Source of the DNA: Bacteroidales bacterium UBA3653
GTDB taxonomy: Bacteria > Bacteroidota > Bacteroidia > Bacteroidales > Paludibacteraceae
Reading direction: 5' to 3'
NCBI GenBank assembly: GCA_002373505.1
Contig: DFKE01000012.1
Coordinates: forward strand, 224,395 to 288,394
Length of the DNA stretch: 64,000 nt
Below the pieces are notes generated by a model. It did not search any database. It had not been told where the DNA came from and was given only the letters and a program-made list of their open reading frames with translations. Within the stretch, counting starts at the first letter, position 1, and the number at the start of each line of letters is the position of its first letter. The position numbers were made by a program, and so were the translations under genes. Shown piece after piece: positions 34,165 through 43,845 of the stretch.

Positions 34165-36383
34165 AAAAGGTACTGTACATATTCGCTCTGATGACGGCTG
34201 CTGTCTGCTGTTTCGCGCAACAGCATATGCCGATGGTAGATACTTCCTGTGAGGGCTGGTTCCCCGGTCTGCCGGATCATTATTGCGAATGCCGTACCAC
34301 TTCCCAGACCTTCCAATTCCCGCTCAAAGAGGAAATCAGCACTCCGCGCTGGTTCTCCACTACCATCGATGATATGAAACAGGGGCTCTCTGCCTATTGG
34401 ATCTCCGATGATACGATCACTTTTGAGATATATGCTTTCTGCAGCTCGGATATCCCTACCATCACGATGTCGGTGGGACCGAACCAGATGCGCGAGATGA
34501 GTGTCGAGGCGATAAACGCCAAACTGGAGAGCATGGGCGAGCAGGCGCAGATATTAGGCCAGCTTCTGACTCCCCGCATCCGCGTCTATACTAACCACGG
34601 CCGTCCCGGTACCGTCTATTGCTACCCGTATGACCAGGGACCTAAATCGACCTGCGATACTTTCCTCCATGTCCTGCCGCGAATGACCTATGTATGTGAT
34701 CAACCGGAGGAAGTATATGTGCTTCAGCCGTCGAAGATTTCTGCTACAGGCAACGGCTTCATCCGCTGGACGCAAAAGAAAAACCTGCCCGGTACCTTCC
34801 GTATGACCAAGGATTCATGCAACGGCCCGGAGATAGCTGCTTTTACCCTGGCGGACTCGATGCGCGTCCATGTGCTTAATCCCGAGACCATGAAAGCCTT
34901 GAAGCAGGCTGGCGACAGCGTCTATGTCCATGTAACTCATGACTCGGGTTATGTAGGACGTGTCATGTATCACAATGCTATCCGGTGGAACAGCCAGGTT
35001 ATTGATACGGTGATATGCCAGGGTAAGGCTCTCCAATTGGCAGATACTATTCTTCGCGAGTCCACCGAGTATGGAGGCGACACGCTCTGGCGCAAGGCGG
35101 ACACCCTCTCCCTTACCGGTTACCGGCTTACTATCGAGGCACCCGCGCCGGTATATGACACCCTCCGGCTCAAGGCTAAACAACTGCCATATACCTATCG
35201 CAACAACATCATCCCGAAAGACGGATGGGGCGATTATGATTTCACCGTCCGCCAGACGGACAAATGCGACGAGCGCTATCTGCTGCATGTGGAGCATAAT
35301 TTCGTGACTGCGACTACCGTGATAGATACGACCCTCTGTCTGGGTAAGACCATTAAAATCAACAATATATCCTATTCGCAGGATACGGTTATCCGCGATT
35401 CCGTATGGACCTATGCTGCGGCTACCAACAACACACCCGATACCTATACCATCCGCGATATAGCTATCCATTTTGCAGAACCGGAGACGGAATATGATAC
35501 GATCGCCGTGCCGCCCACCGAGATGGCTAAACGCGGCTATTACTACTATTCCGCACTGGCAGCCCAGGTACATTACGGCGATACGCTGATCGTCAAGAAG
35601 CGGAACAATACCTGCACCCGTTATATCCAACTCCATGTAGATAAGAATATTACGATTATCAAGCAGGATATAGATACTACGCTCTGCTTGGGCAAGGCGA
35701 TGATGATCAATGAGGATGCCTATTATTCCGATACCATGGTGTACGACACCGTCATGCTGGACGGCGACGAATGGGTAGCCGGCAATATCACGATACATTT
35801 TACGGAACCGGAGACGGAATACGACACAATATCTGTTGTGCCGATGCTGATGGGGCAGGAAGGCTATCTGTATGAAGCCTTGGGAGTTATGGTGACATAC
35901 GGCGATACGCTGATTGAGAGAGCGGAAGAGGACATGTGTACGCGTTGGATAAGCCTGCATGTCGATACTGCCGCTATCCCGGTGACGGAGATAGACACTG
36001 CTCTCTGTCTGGGTAAGTCGGTCGTCTTCGGTGAGACAGCCTATTCGGCCGACACTACCTTCCGTGATACGGTTATGACAGCTCCCGATGCCTGGACTAT
36101 CCGCGATATCACCATCCGTTTCACGGAGCCCGAGATGGAATATGACACCCTCTTTGTCTCTCCGGAGCAAGGAATGGTGGCAGGAGATACCCTGATCGTC
36201 ATCACCGAGGAGAATGAATGTACACGATGGCTCATGACTCACGTGGTGGTAACCGAAGCAATCGATAACACCACGGCACCGGGCCTGGGAGCATACAAAT
36301 ATATCCGTCATGGAGTATTGTATATCCGTAGAGGAGAAAATGACTACGACCTGTTTGGTCGTCCAATCAATAGAAAACAATAA
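34161..36383 (+). CDS. Secreted 740-aa protein with TLCLGK repeats and C-terminal tail
   Basis: The signal peptide MKKVLYIFALMTAAVCCFA is followed by a Cys-containing N-terminal module (CEGWFPGLPDHYCECR) that has a WFSTTIDDMKQGLSAYW core. There are then about four repeats of roughly 105 residues, each with IDTTLCLGK, a YS-x-DT turn and FTEPETEYDTI. The protein ends with the shared tail (YIRHGVLYIRRGENDYD, then GRPINRKQ). The ATGA overlap with the preceding gene indicates coupling. No enzymatic motif is visible; it is probably a structural or adhesive extracellular protein. Confidence 0.75.
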   Translation: MKKVLYIFALMTAAVCCFAQQHMPMVDTSCEGWFPGLPDHYCECRTTSQTFQFPLKEEISTPRWFSTTIDDMKQGLSAYWISDDTITFEIYAFCSSDIPTITMSVGPNQMREMSVEAINAKLESMGEQAQILGQLLTPRIRVYTNHGRPGTVYCYPYDQGPKSTCDTFLHVLPRMTYVCDQPEEVYVLQPSKISATGNGFIRWTQKKNLPGTFRMTKDSCNGPEIAAFTLADSMRVHVLNPETMKALKQAGDSVYVHVTHDSGYVGRVMYHNAIRWNSQVIDTVICQGKALQLADTILRESTEYGGDTLWRKADTLSLTGYRLTIEAPAPVYDTLRLKAKQLPYTYRNNIIPKDGWGDYDFTVRQTDKCDERYLLHVEHNFVTATTVIDTTLCLGKTIKINNISYSQDTVIRDSVWTYAAATNNTPDTYTIRDIAIHFAEPETEYDTIAVPPTEMAKRGYYYYSALAAQVHYGDTLIVKKRNNTCTRYIQLHVDKNITIIKQDIDTTLCLGKAMMINEDAYYSDTMVYDTVMLDGDEWVAGNITIHFTEPETEYDTISVVPMLMGQEGYLYEALGVMVTYGDTLIERAEEDMCTRWISLHVDTAAIPVTEIDTALCLGKSVVFGETAYSADTTFRDTVMTAPDAWTIRDITIRFTEPEMEYDTLFVSPEQGMVAGDTLIVITEENECTRWLMTHVVVTEAIDNTTAPGLGAYKYIRHGVLYIRRGENDYDLFGRPINRKQ

Positions 36384-36421
36384 TTTTAATTAACCCAATT
36401 TATTAACTAATTTACAACTCT

Positions 36422-39400
36422 ATGAAGAAATTTCTGACATTAGTTGTCGCGATGGCAATGGTCATCCCATCGATGGCTATCGGCCGTAACGACGGCTCAA
36501 CCAAAGCCAATGCTATTGACTTTGATTGGGACAATGGGGTAGAGCATGTAAGCGGTACCAAATGGTACCGGGTGGACCTCGCTCCTCTCTACGAGGAAGA
36601 GAGCCCCTCTCTTACATTGTATCTGACTAATCCCAGCAACGCAGTTGGTACTTCGGTAGATGTGAGTATGCAGGCTACTGTAGCCGGACAGTCGGAGTCG
36701 AAAGACTATACGATTGCTGCCCGTCAATACAAGACCTACACAGCCAATGCTACTTCGCTGGTTCGTATGAAACAGACGGAGATCTATCTGACACTTACAT
36801 CCACCGGAAAGATCAAACTGAGTGCAAAAGTGTTTGAGACTGCCGATCTGGATGAGACCTGTAAGGATGCCCGTACCCTCGCATGGGGTACTGTAGCAAC
36901 CCAGGATCCTATGTATTCAGCATGGTGGAAAGTGAGCCTGAAGCCCATCAAGGATGCGGCTGATCAGGATGCCAAAATCACAATCACCAACACCGGCTCA
37001 AAGACTGTGAACCTGAAAGTAGGTCAGTCTCTCGACTGTCCGTCATCCGGTGTGACCAAGCGTGAGTACACACTCGCTGCCGGCGAATCAGTGATCAACA
37101 CTATTCCGCGCAGCATGATCGCTTCGGTGCAACCCGATGAACTCTATTTCGGTATCGAGAATGTGGAGGCACCGGTATCTATCAAGGTAGAGAAAGTGGC
37201 TCAGCCGCTTGTACCGGTTATCCCGAGCGCCGGCATCAGTTGGACTGATCTGAGCGTAACAGACACTATCGAGCCTCTGGGCGCAGGAACTCATTATTTC
37301 CGCGTTAAGGTATCTGAGATGGATTCGCTCAGCAAGTATGAGCCGGAGTTCACCTACCGCAACGCAGGTGCCGGCAACGCTGCCGTTTCCGTCAAGATGG
37401 CGTTCGAACTGCCGTCCTACGGTACCAGTGATGCTGTTTACGAACTCGCCCCGGGTGAGGAAGAGATCGTAGTGTACAAGAAGAACATGCTCGAGGGTAT
37501 GGAAGGCGTAGAGTACATCTATCTGGTAACCGAAGTAACGGGGGATGTAAACTTCTACGGACGTTACAAACACGTACGCGAAGGTAAGGCTTGTAAGACC
37601 AATATCGATTACAACTGGGAGACAGGTCATACCCAGGAAGCACGTACCACCCAGTGGTATGCTATCGATCTTGCTGCTGCTAAAGCCGGCATGAAAGACG
37701 TGATCGTTTACGTAGAGAATAAGAATGCTTCCGCTGCTGCCCAAGTGAAAGGATCGGTAGCATTCTCCTGCCCGTATATCGATCTTCAGGAGATTACCCG
37801 TTCTGTAGCAGCAGGTGCTACGCTCAACCATCGTCTGGCTTATTCAACCTATGCGATGATGTCGGACACCGTATGGTTCGGTGTAGAGACCAACCAGGAT
37901 ATCAGATTCTGGGCGGACACCGTAGATGCTGAGAAGCAGGCAGTAGTGGATTCGCTCTGTCTCCAGGCAGTTGATTTCAACTGGGAAGAGGGAGTGCTCC
38001 AGAAAGCAGATACTACCGTATGGTATCGTATCGACATGACGCAGGTGCGTGATCTCGCAGCTAAGTTCCCGACCGTATTCGTACAGAATATGAGCAGCAC
38101 GGGTGCCGCTGTTATCACGGCTGAGTTGTCGCTCGAGTGCCCGGATTCAATCAAGAACGAAGTCCGCACTAAAACGATTGCTGCTAACGAATCGTACAGC
38201 AAACAGCTCTCGCGTAACCTGTTTGAGAATATCAAGAGTGATGAGGTATATCTCAAGGTTTATTCTACCCAGCAGATCTCGCTGCAGATCCGTCTGACTG
38301 AAGCAGCTGAAGGTACGGATTGCTCGTCGGCAATTCCGTTCAACTGGGTTTCCGGTAACACACAGGCGGCTAACGCCAACCTCTGGTATTCCGTTGATCT
38401 GCGCGACGTAATGAAACGCGGCAACGATCTCCGTCTCCATCTGGAGAACAAAGACAATGCTGCAGGCAAAGGCGTTATCCAACTCTCCTATGAGTGCCCG
38501 GTAGTAGCTGCTCCGTCAATCAAGAACTTTAGTCTGACTGCGAATGGCACTGCTAATGGCGAGAAGAGCGTTACTATCCAGAATAGCGCACTCGAGACAC
38601 TCGAGGATAGCATGGTTTACGTAAACCTCCAAGGAACTACTGCTCTCCGTTTCTGGGCTGATACCCTGGCTGTAGAGCCGTTTGATACAATCTTGGCTGT
38701 TTCGCCGCTGACAGTACTGAAATGGGATACTACTTATACCCAGACGGAAGATACCGTATGGTATATTATTCCGAAATCGGAAATAGAGAAAGTACGTAAT
38801 CTCGACGAGAAAGTAAAACCGGTAGCACACTTGTGGAATATCGGTACCGCTGAGAATACCTACAAAGTAGAGGCTGCTTTCGCATTCCCGATTGTGAAGA
38901 ACATGATGACCAAGAGCCAGAAACTGGCTGCTGGCAAGCATTTCTCGGATACCGTTCCGGCAAGTACGTTTGAGCAGTTCCTGAAGAAAGACTCGATCAT
39001 TGTTCGCGTAACCCGTCCTGTCGGTTCCGGTAAATTCCAGTTCATGGCTGAACTCGTGAGCGCATTTACCGGTAACACGCGTGAAGAAGCACTTCCTATC
39101 CTTCTGGGTGAGGAATACGGACAACCGGCCAACACGGAGATGTGGTACAAACTGAATACCGCAGACCTCAAGAAAGACAAGGATCTGTACAACCAAGTAC
39201 TGCGAGTAACGGGTAAGAACGCCGGCAACGGCGACGCCAAAGTGAGTGTGGCTGTTTACGAAGGCTTGCTCTCCGAGACCGACCTTGTAGATAAATTCGG
39301 TTTGAGCGACTATCGCGAGCGCACGATTAAGAAAGGTCAAGGCAAGACGCACAACGTACCGGCTCAGGCTGTATATGGCCTCGGTGATGTAGAACTCTAT

Positions 39401-42400
39401 ATCAAGGTGCGCACTACCGACTCGCTCTATTTCGCTACCAAATTCAATGGTAAGTATGCGCCTCAAGCCGTTGATCCGGCTCAGGCAGAAGCCAAACTGC
39501 TGGTTCCGAACGTAGAGTATGTAGTTCCGGGTGACAACCAGGAACACTGGTATATGGTATGTATCCCGATGATCCAGAATAACTATATCTACACCGCTGC
39601 CAGCACACTTGATTATGAGTTGAACGGCACAGCAACGATCGAAGGCACCTTCACGTTCCAGGATGAGATGGATTGCAAGATGCCGGTTCGTAAGCGTACA
39701 ATCAACAAGAGCGGTGGATACCACAAAGGCTCCAAGCCGCTCAGCGAACTGGTAAATAAGGCCATCAAGCGCGTCACCAACCGCGATTTTGATGTATCTA
39801 CATTCCAGGAGGCCTTTGTGGACAGTATGCTGCACCGTTATATTACCAGCGACTCTATCACCGGCTATATCCGTATCAAGACAGATAACGAGCTGAAGGT
39901 CAAACTGAATATACCGCAGATCACCGGAGACGTATGTGAAAACGGCATGATGTTCGACTGGGAACACGGAAATGTGAACCCGGCAGGTGCTGATACATGG
40001 TACACTGTATTGCTTGACTCAGTCATCATTCCGGATACCTGTGACCTCCGTCTCCATATTGATAACTGGAGCGCAACGGCGGACAACAATCTCAACGCGG
40101 ATCTCTATTTCGATTGCAATGAACAGGTTACCAAGAGCCAGAGCTACACGCTTGCAGCAGAAGGCAAAGACTCGATTGATATCGACCGTGACCTTCTCCA
40201 AAAGTTCGGTTGGGCTCCAATGCTGATCAACTTCAATTCGGATCAAGTAGCTCATATCTGGGCAGAACTGATCCCGAACACGCTTCGTGACACACTCTAT
40301 GATACCATCACGGTATATGTATGTCAGGGCGGTAGTTTCGAGGATACCATCCGTAATAACTACAAACTGATTGATCCGGTAGAGTATTCCATGGAATGGA
40401 ATGACACCGTTACCTTCCAGGATGGCGTGACGATGAAAGACTCTGTCATCACCTTCTATCTCCATCCGCTTGTAACGCCGGAGGCTCTTACTGTGGATTC
40501 GATGAAAAAACTGGATGCAGCTCCGCTGCTCGTACAAGGTATGCAACTCTATGTGGATGCCTCCAACGCAGCGCTGACAGAGTACTATCGTAACCTGGGC
40601 GAGAGCGTAGATACGATCACCCGCATTGATACTGCTTACTGGGCTAAACCGGTTTATAAAACAAACGGAGACCTGAATATCTCCACGCAAGCTCCGCTGG
40701 ATCTGACCTCGTATTATCCCAAAGGCAAGGAGCAGGATACTCTCCTCCTCGTTATCGTCAGTGATACGTGCGGCTTCATCTATCGTCAAGACATCGTCTT
40801 CCCGGTAGAGGACTATAAGTACACCGCGAAGGGTGATACGCTCTGTCCTGCTGATTTCAATGCCCTGGCGAAGAACCCGGATACATTGGCTTGCGCAGCT
40901 CCTGTAGCAGATACGCTCGGCTTGCCGCGTTATATCGATACAATCGTTACGTACGTATCGCGCACGCTACCCGTTCTTTATGTACAAGGTGAAATCCTTG
41001 AGCCGGTCGTAACAAATAGTCTTCCGATAGATACCACCGGTACAATCGCTGCCCTCCTGACCCGGTTCGCTACAGATGCAGACAAACTGACAATGGCGGT
41101 AACAGGTGCCAAGTGGCAGGTTAACGTAGGCGGTGCATGGCAGGATATGCCATACTCTGTAACCCGTTGCGAGACCAGTGTGACCTTGCGTTATATCGTT
41201 ACTACGGAGTGCGGAGATGAACTCACCAGTGAAGACTTCGTCTATGCGCCCGTGGGTATCCCTGCTGACGTGGCGGATACTGTTGCTGCTGAGTGTGCAC
41301 CGCTGATGTGGCGTGGACAGAATTGTGATCATACCGGTGATTACACCGATATCCAGTACGACGCAGACGGTTGTGAGGAGTTGATCACGACGCTTCATTT
41401 CACGCTGCTTGTTCCGACTACCGGTGATACTACCGCTGTTGAGTGTGACTCGTTCACATGGTACGACGGCGAGCATACAACGAGCGGAGACTTTGAGTTC
41501 ACGCTTGTGAATGCTGCCGGATGCGACTCTATTGTAACTCTCCACCTGACGATCAACCACTCTACCATTGGTGATACTACCGCTGTTGAGTGCGACTCGT
41601 TCACATGGTACGATGGTGAGCATACAACGAGTGGTGACTACGAGTTCACGCTGAGCAATGCTGCCGGATGCGACTCTGTTGTAACCCTCCACCTGACGAT
41701 CAATAAATCCGAGGTTGTAACGCTGCCGGATGTAACCGAGTGTAACCTCTATCGCTGGTCTACTCCGGATATTGATACGCTGATTACCACTTCCGGTTCC
41801 TATACGCACGTATTCCAGACCGTTAACGGCTGTGACTCTACCGTCACGCTGAACGTAACGATCAACACGCCGTATGTGGATACCCTCGAGGTTCGCGGTT
41901 ACTATGGCGATCGTATTATCATGATCAACCGTAACCAGATCAACGAGATGCCGGGATGGCAACTGGATTCTATTGATAACGGCGAAGGCTATGTGAAGTG
42001 GTACCAGATGCTGGGCGCAACTCCGGATCCGACAACGGATACACGCGTTGCTGTCGGCTACTACTACACACTCGAGACTGGTGAACCGATCCCTGCCGGT
42101 TCGTACTACGCTACCGTTGAGATCCCTGCTTCCAGTGCAGCTCTTTGCGGCGCTATTGGTACAACGGAGGTTTACACGATCGGTGCAGCCGCTCCGGCTC
42201 CGGCACTCATCCCGTCGCTCGCAAGACCGGGTGAGGAGATTAAGGTGATCAACCTTGATCCGGAGGTAGAGACTACAATCCGTATCTATACTGCAGAAGG
42301 ATTGCTGCAGAAGAACTTCACTGTTTCCGGTGAGTCTTCCTTCACGATCCAGGCTGCTTACGACAATGGATTCTATCTCGTTGAGCTGATCTCGAACAAT

Positions 42401-42433
42401 CTGAAATCAACCTTACGTTACATTGTTAAATAA
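36422..42433 (+). CDS. 2003-aa repeat protein with T9SS type A sorting domain
   Basis: The signal peptide MKKFLTLVVAMAMVIPSMA is followed by about nine diverged modules of 100-120 residues, each starting FDW-x-x-G...WY-x-[VI]-D (KWYRVDLAP, QWYAIDLAA, VWYRIDMTQ, LWYSVDLRD) and containing a Cys-Pro turn. After nt 40250 come other beta modules and three CDSFTWYDGEHTTSGD / GCDSIVTLHLTIN repeats. The last 80 residues (ETTIRIYTAEGLLQKNFTVS, then NGFYLVELIS and STLRYIVK) are a T9SS type A sorting domain, so the protein is expected to leave through T9SS and be attached to the outer surface. It lies 38 nt after the previous gene. Confidence 0.85.
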   Translation: MKKFLTLVVAMAMVIPSMAIGRNDGSTKANAIDFDWDNGVEHVSGTKWYRVDLAPLYEEESPSLTLYLTNPSNAVGTSVDVSMQATVAGQSESKDYTIAARQYKTYTANATSLVRMKQTEIYLTLTSTGKIKLSAKVFETADLDETCKDARTLAWGTVATQDPMYSAWWKVSLKPIKDAADQDAKITITNTGSKTVNLKVGQSLDCPSSGVTKREYTLAAGESVINTIPRSMIASVQPDELYFGIENVEAPVSIKVEKVAQPLVPVIPSAGISWTDLSVTDTIEPLGAGTHYFRVKVSEMDSLSKYEPEFTYRNAGAGNAAVSVKMAFELPSYGTSDAVYELAPGEEEIVVYKKNMLEGMEGVEYIYLVTEVTGDVNFYGRYKHVREGKACKTNIDYNWETGHTQEARTTQWYAIDLAAAKAGMKDVIVYVENKNASAAAQVKGSVAFSCPYIDLQEITRSVAAGATLNHRLAYSTYAMMSDTVWFGVETNQDIRFWADTVDAEKQAVVDSLCLQAVDFNWEEGVLQKADTTVWYRIDMTQVRDLAAKFPTVFVQNMSSTGAAVITAELSLECPDSIKNEVRTKTIAANESYSKQLSRNLFENIKSDEVYLKVYSTQQISLQIRLTEAAEGTDCSSAIPFNWVSGNTQAANANLWYSVDLRDVMKRGNDLRLHLENKDNAAGKGVIQLSYECPVVAAPSIKNFSLTANGTANGEKSVTIQNSALETLEDSMVYVNLQGTTALRFWADTLAVEPFDTILAVSPLTVLKWDTTYTQTEDTVWYIIPKSEIEKVRNLDEKVKPVAHLWNIGTAENTYKVEAAFAFPIVKNMMTKSQKLAAGKHFSDTVPASTFEQFLKKDSIIVRVTRPVGSGKFQFMAELVSAFTGNTREEALPILLGEEYGQPANTEMWYKLNTADLKKDKDLYNQVLRVTGKNAGNGDAKVSVAVYEGLLSETDLVDKFGLSDYRERTIKKGQGKTHNVPAQAVYGLGDVELYIKVRTTDSLYFATKFNGKYAPQAVDPAQAEAKLLVPNVEYVVPGDNQEHWYMVCIPMIQNNYIYTAASTLDYELNGTATIEGTFTFQDEMDCKMPVRKRTINKSGGYHKGSKPLSELVNKAIKRVTNRDFDVSTFQEAFVDSMLHRYITSDSITGYIRIKTDNELKVKLNIPQITGDVCENGMMFDWEHGNVNPAGADTWYTVLLDSVIIPDTCDLRLHIDNWSATADNNLNADLYFDCNEQVTKSQSYTLAAEGKDSIDIDRDLLQKFGWAPMLINFNSDQVAHIWAELIPNTLRDTLYDTITVYVCQGGSFEDTIRNNYKLIDPVEYSMEWNDTVTFQDGVTMKDSVITFYLHPLVTPEALTVDSMKKLDAAPLLVQGMQLYVDASNAALTEYYRNLGESVDTITRIDTAYWAKPVYKTNGDLNISTQAPLDLTSYYPKGKEQDTLLLVIVSDTCGFIYRQDIVFPVEDYKYTAKGDTLCPADFNALAKNPDTLACAAPVADTLGLPRYIDTIVTYVSRTLPVLYVQGEILEPVVTNSLPIDTTGTIAALLTRFATDADKLTMAVTGAKWQVNVGGAWQDMPYSVTRCETSVTLRYIVTTECGDELTSEDFVYAPVGIPADVADTVAAECAPLMWRGQNCDHTGDYTDIQYDADGCEELITTLHFTLLVPTTGDTTAVECDSFTWYDGEHTTSGDFEFTLVNAAGCDSIVTLHLTINHSTIGDTTAVECDSFTWYDGEHTTSGDYEFTLSNAAGCDSVVTLHLTINKSEVVTLPDVTECNLYRWSTPDIDTLITTSGSYTHVFQTVNGCDSTVTLNVTINTPYVDTLEVRGYYGDRIIMINRNQINEMPGWQLDSIDNGEGYVKWYQMLGATPDPTTDTRVAVGYYYTLETGEPIPAGSYYATVEIPASSAALCGAIGTTEVYTIGAAAPAPALIPSLARPGEEIKVINLDPEVETTIRIYTAEGLLQKNFTVSGESSFTIQAAYDNGFYLVELISNNLKSTLRYIVK

Positions 42434-42434
42434 T

Positions 42435-42441
42435 AGGAGGT
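42435..42441 (+). promoter_or_regulatory. Strong Shine-Dalgarno before the barrel gene
   Basis: AGGAGGT sits 6 nt before ATG 42448. Such perfect SD sites are uncommon in Bacteroidetes, so high translation is likely. Confidence 0.6.
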
Positions 42442-42447
42442 AGCACT

Positions 42448-43842
42448 ATGAAGACTATAAAATCAATTCTAATTGCAGCCACCCTGATATGCACTTCTTT
42501 TGTGTCGACTCTGTCGGCACAAGAGGAGGCTCAAGAAGCTCCTAAATATGAGTTTGGCGTGGCTATCGGCGACTCCGTAATGATCAGACGCGAGTGCGTT
42601 GAGTACAGCACAGGCGAGAGACCTTCTACTTGGGTGTGGGATAAGGTTCATACCGTACGCCAGTTGGGTACTAAGAAACACCCGGACGGAGTACTCCTTA
42701 TGAATATCTATTCATGGATATGCGACACGTGTTTGATTCCTGTTAACGAGCATGCAGAGGAAGCTGCTTCCAAAGCTGCCCAGGAGCAGAAAGAAGAGCG
42801 TGAAGCATGGGAGCAAGCCCAGAAATCCGGACAGGATCCTGAAGCTGCAGCTAAAGCAGCAGCAGAAAAGAAAGCTGCTGAAGAGAAAGCTGCCCAGGAG
42901 GCTGCAGCCAAAGCTGCTGCCGAGCAAGCAGCCGCAGAACAGGCTGCACGTGAGGCAGAGGAGGAAGCTGCCGCACAACAGGCCAAGGAGGATTCTATCA
43001 AATCGACTCAGAAGTTCAAACACAACTACGACCGCTTCACTATCGGCGTGCGCGGCGGTGCTTCGGCGCTCATGCACCATGCTGATAATGACTCCGCTCG
43101 TTGGACCTGTGGTGGAGACGTCGTTCTCGACCTGCAGTATGCTCACTATTGGGCAAAAGACGGTCGCCCCGTTGACCTCGGTATTATCGTAGGTCTCGGT
43201 ATCGGCTATCACCAGAGTGGATTTAGAAAAGACAGCGATCTGACTGCGTTCACCAAAGGTACCGTTGACTACACCGTCTATGCCAAGGATGTTAAGGAAA
43301 CAGACCACCAGCTTCAACTCGAAGTGCCGGTTATGTTCTCTTTGATCTCCAAAGAAGGTGTGTTCTTCAATATCGGTCCTAAGTTCATGATTCCGGTTTA
43401 TACGCCGTATAACCAATCGGTTAACCAGGATGAAACCCATATCTCGGCTTTCTTCCAGGAAACAGGCGTTACCGTTGTGGACAAGGAGGTAACCGGTGTT
43501 TATACCGGCCAACAACCCGAGGAGAAGAACGGCATCCAGTTCAATATCAATGTGATGCTGACTGCAGAACTTGGTTATGAGTGGATACTGAAGAGCGGTA
43601 ACTCGCTGGGCCTCGGTGCATATGCTAACTATAGCGTCTATAACACATTCAAGAACACTCCGAACGCGGAAGGTCTGTTCAATCTGACCGCTCCGACAGA
43701 CACGGATAAAGCACACTTGGATGTATTGTCCGCTACGCACGCATATGCTAACAAATTGGGATACTTTGATGCAGGTATCAAACTGGCATACCATTTCAAC
43801 TTCCCGAAGAAGAAACATTTCAGAGATTCCAAACTCTTCTAA
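42448..43842 (+). CDS. Outer-membrane beta-barrel protein with Ala/Glu/Lys helical linker
   Basis: The 464-aa product has a signal peptide (to STLSAQ), an N-terminal module (YEFGVAIGDSVMIRREC, WDKVHTVRQLG), a long TolA-like coiled coil rich in Ala/Glu/Lys (about residues 102-186) and a C-terminal barrel (RFTIGVRGGASALMHH, LGIIVGLGIGYHQSG, FFNIGPKFMIPVY, FDAGIKLAYHFNF). It probably sits in the outer membrane with the helical rod in the periplasm. It is encoded 14 nt after the T9SS-sorted 2003-aa protein, so it may be its anchor or export partner (inference). The tsaB gene starts 3 nt after its stop. Confidence 0.8.
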   Translation: MKTIKSILIAATLICTSFVSTLSAQEEAQEAPKYEFGVAIGDSVMIRRECVEYSTGERPSTWVWDKVHTVRQLGTKKHPDGVLLMNIYSWICDTCLIPVNEHAEEAASKAAQEQKEEREAWEQAQKSGQDPEAAAKAAAEKKAAEEKAAQEAAAKAAAEQAAAEQAAREAEEEAAAQQAKEDSIKSTQKFKHNYDRFTIGVRGGASALMHHADNDSARWTCGGDVVLDLQYAHYWAKDGRPVDLGIIVGLGIGYHQSGFRKDSDLTAFTKGTVDYTVYAKDVKETDHQLQLEVPVMFSLISKEGVFFNIGPKFMIPVYTPYNQSVNQDETHISAFFQETGVTVVDKEVTGVYTGQQPEEKNGIQFNINVMLTAELGYEWILKSGNSLGLGAYANYSVYNTFKNTPNAEGLFNLTAPTDTDKAHLDVLSATHAYANKLGYFDAGIKLAYHFNFPKKKHFRDSKLF

Positions 43843-43845
43843 ATC

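Noticed and set aside
34815..36380. 521-codon minus-strand ORF
   Set aside because: Antisense to a secreted repeat protein with signal peptide and tail; the translation shows no motif.
38516..39967. 483-codon minus-strand ORF
   Set aside because: Antisense to the T9SS-sorted repeat protein; repeats on the sense strand explain the long open frame.
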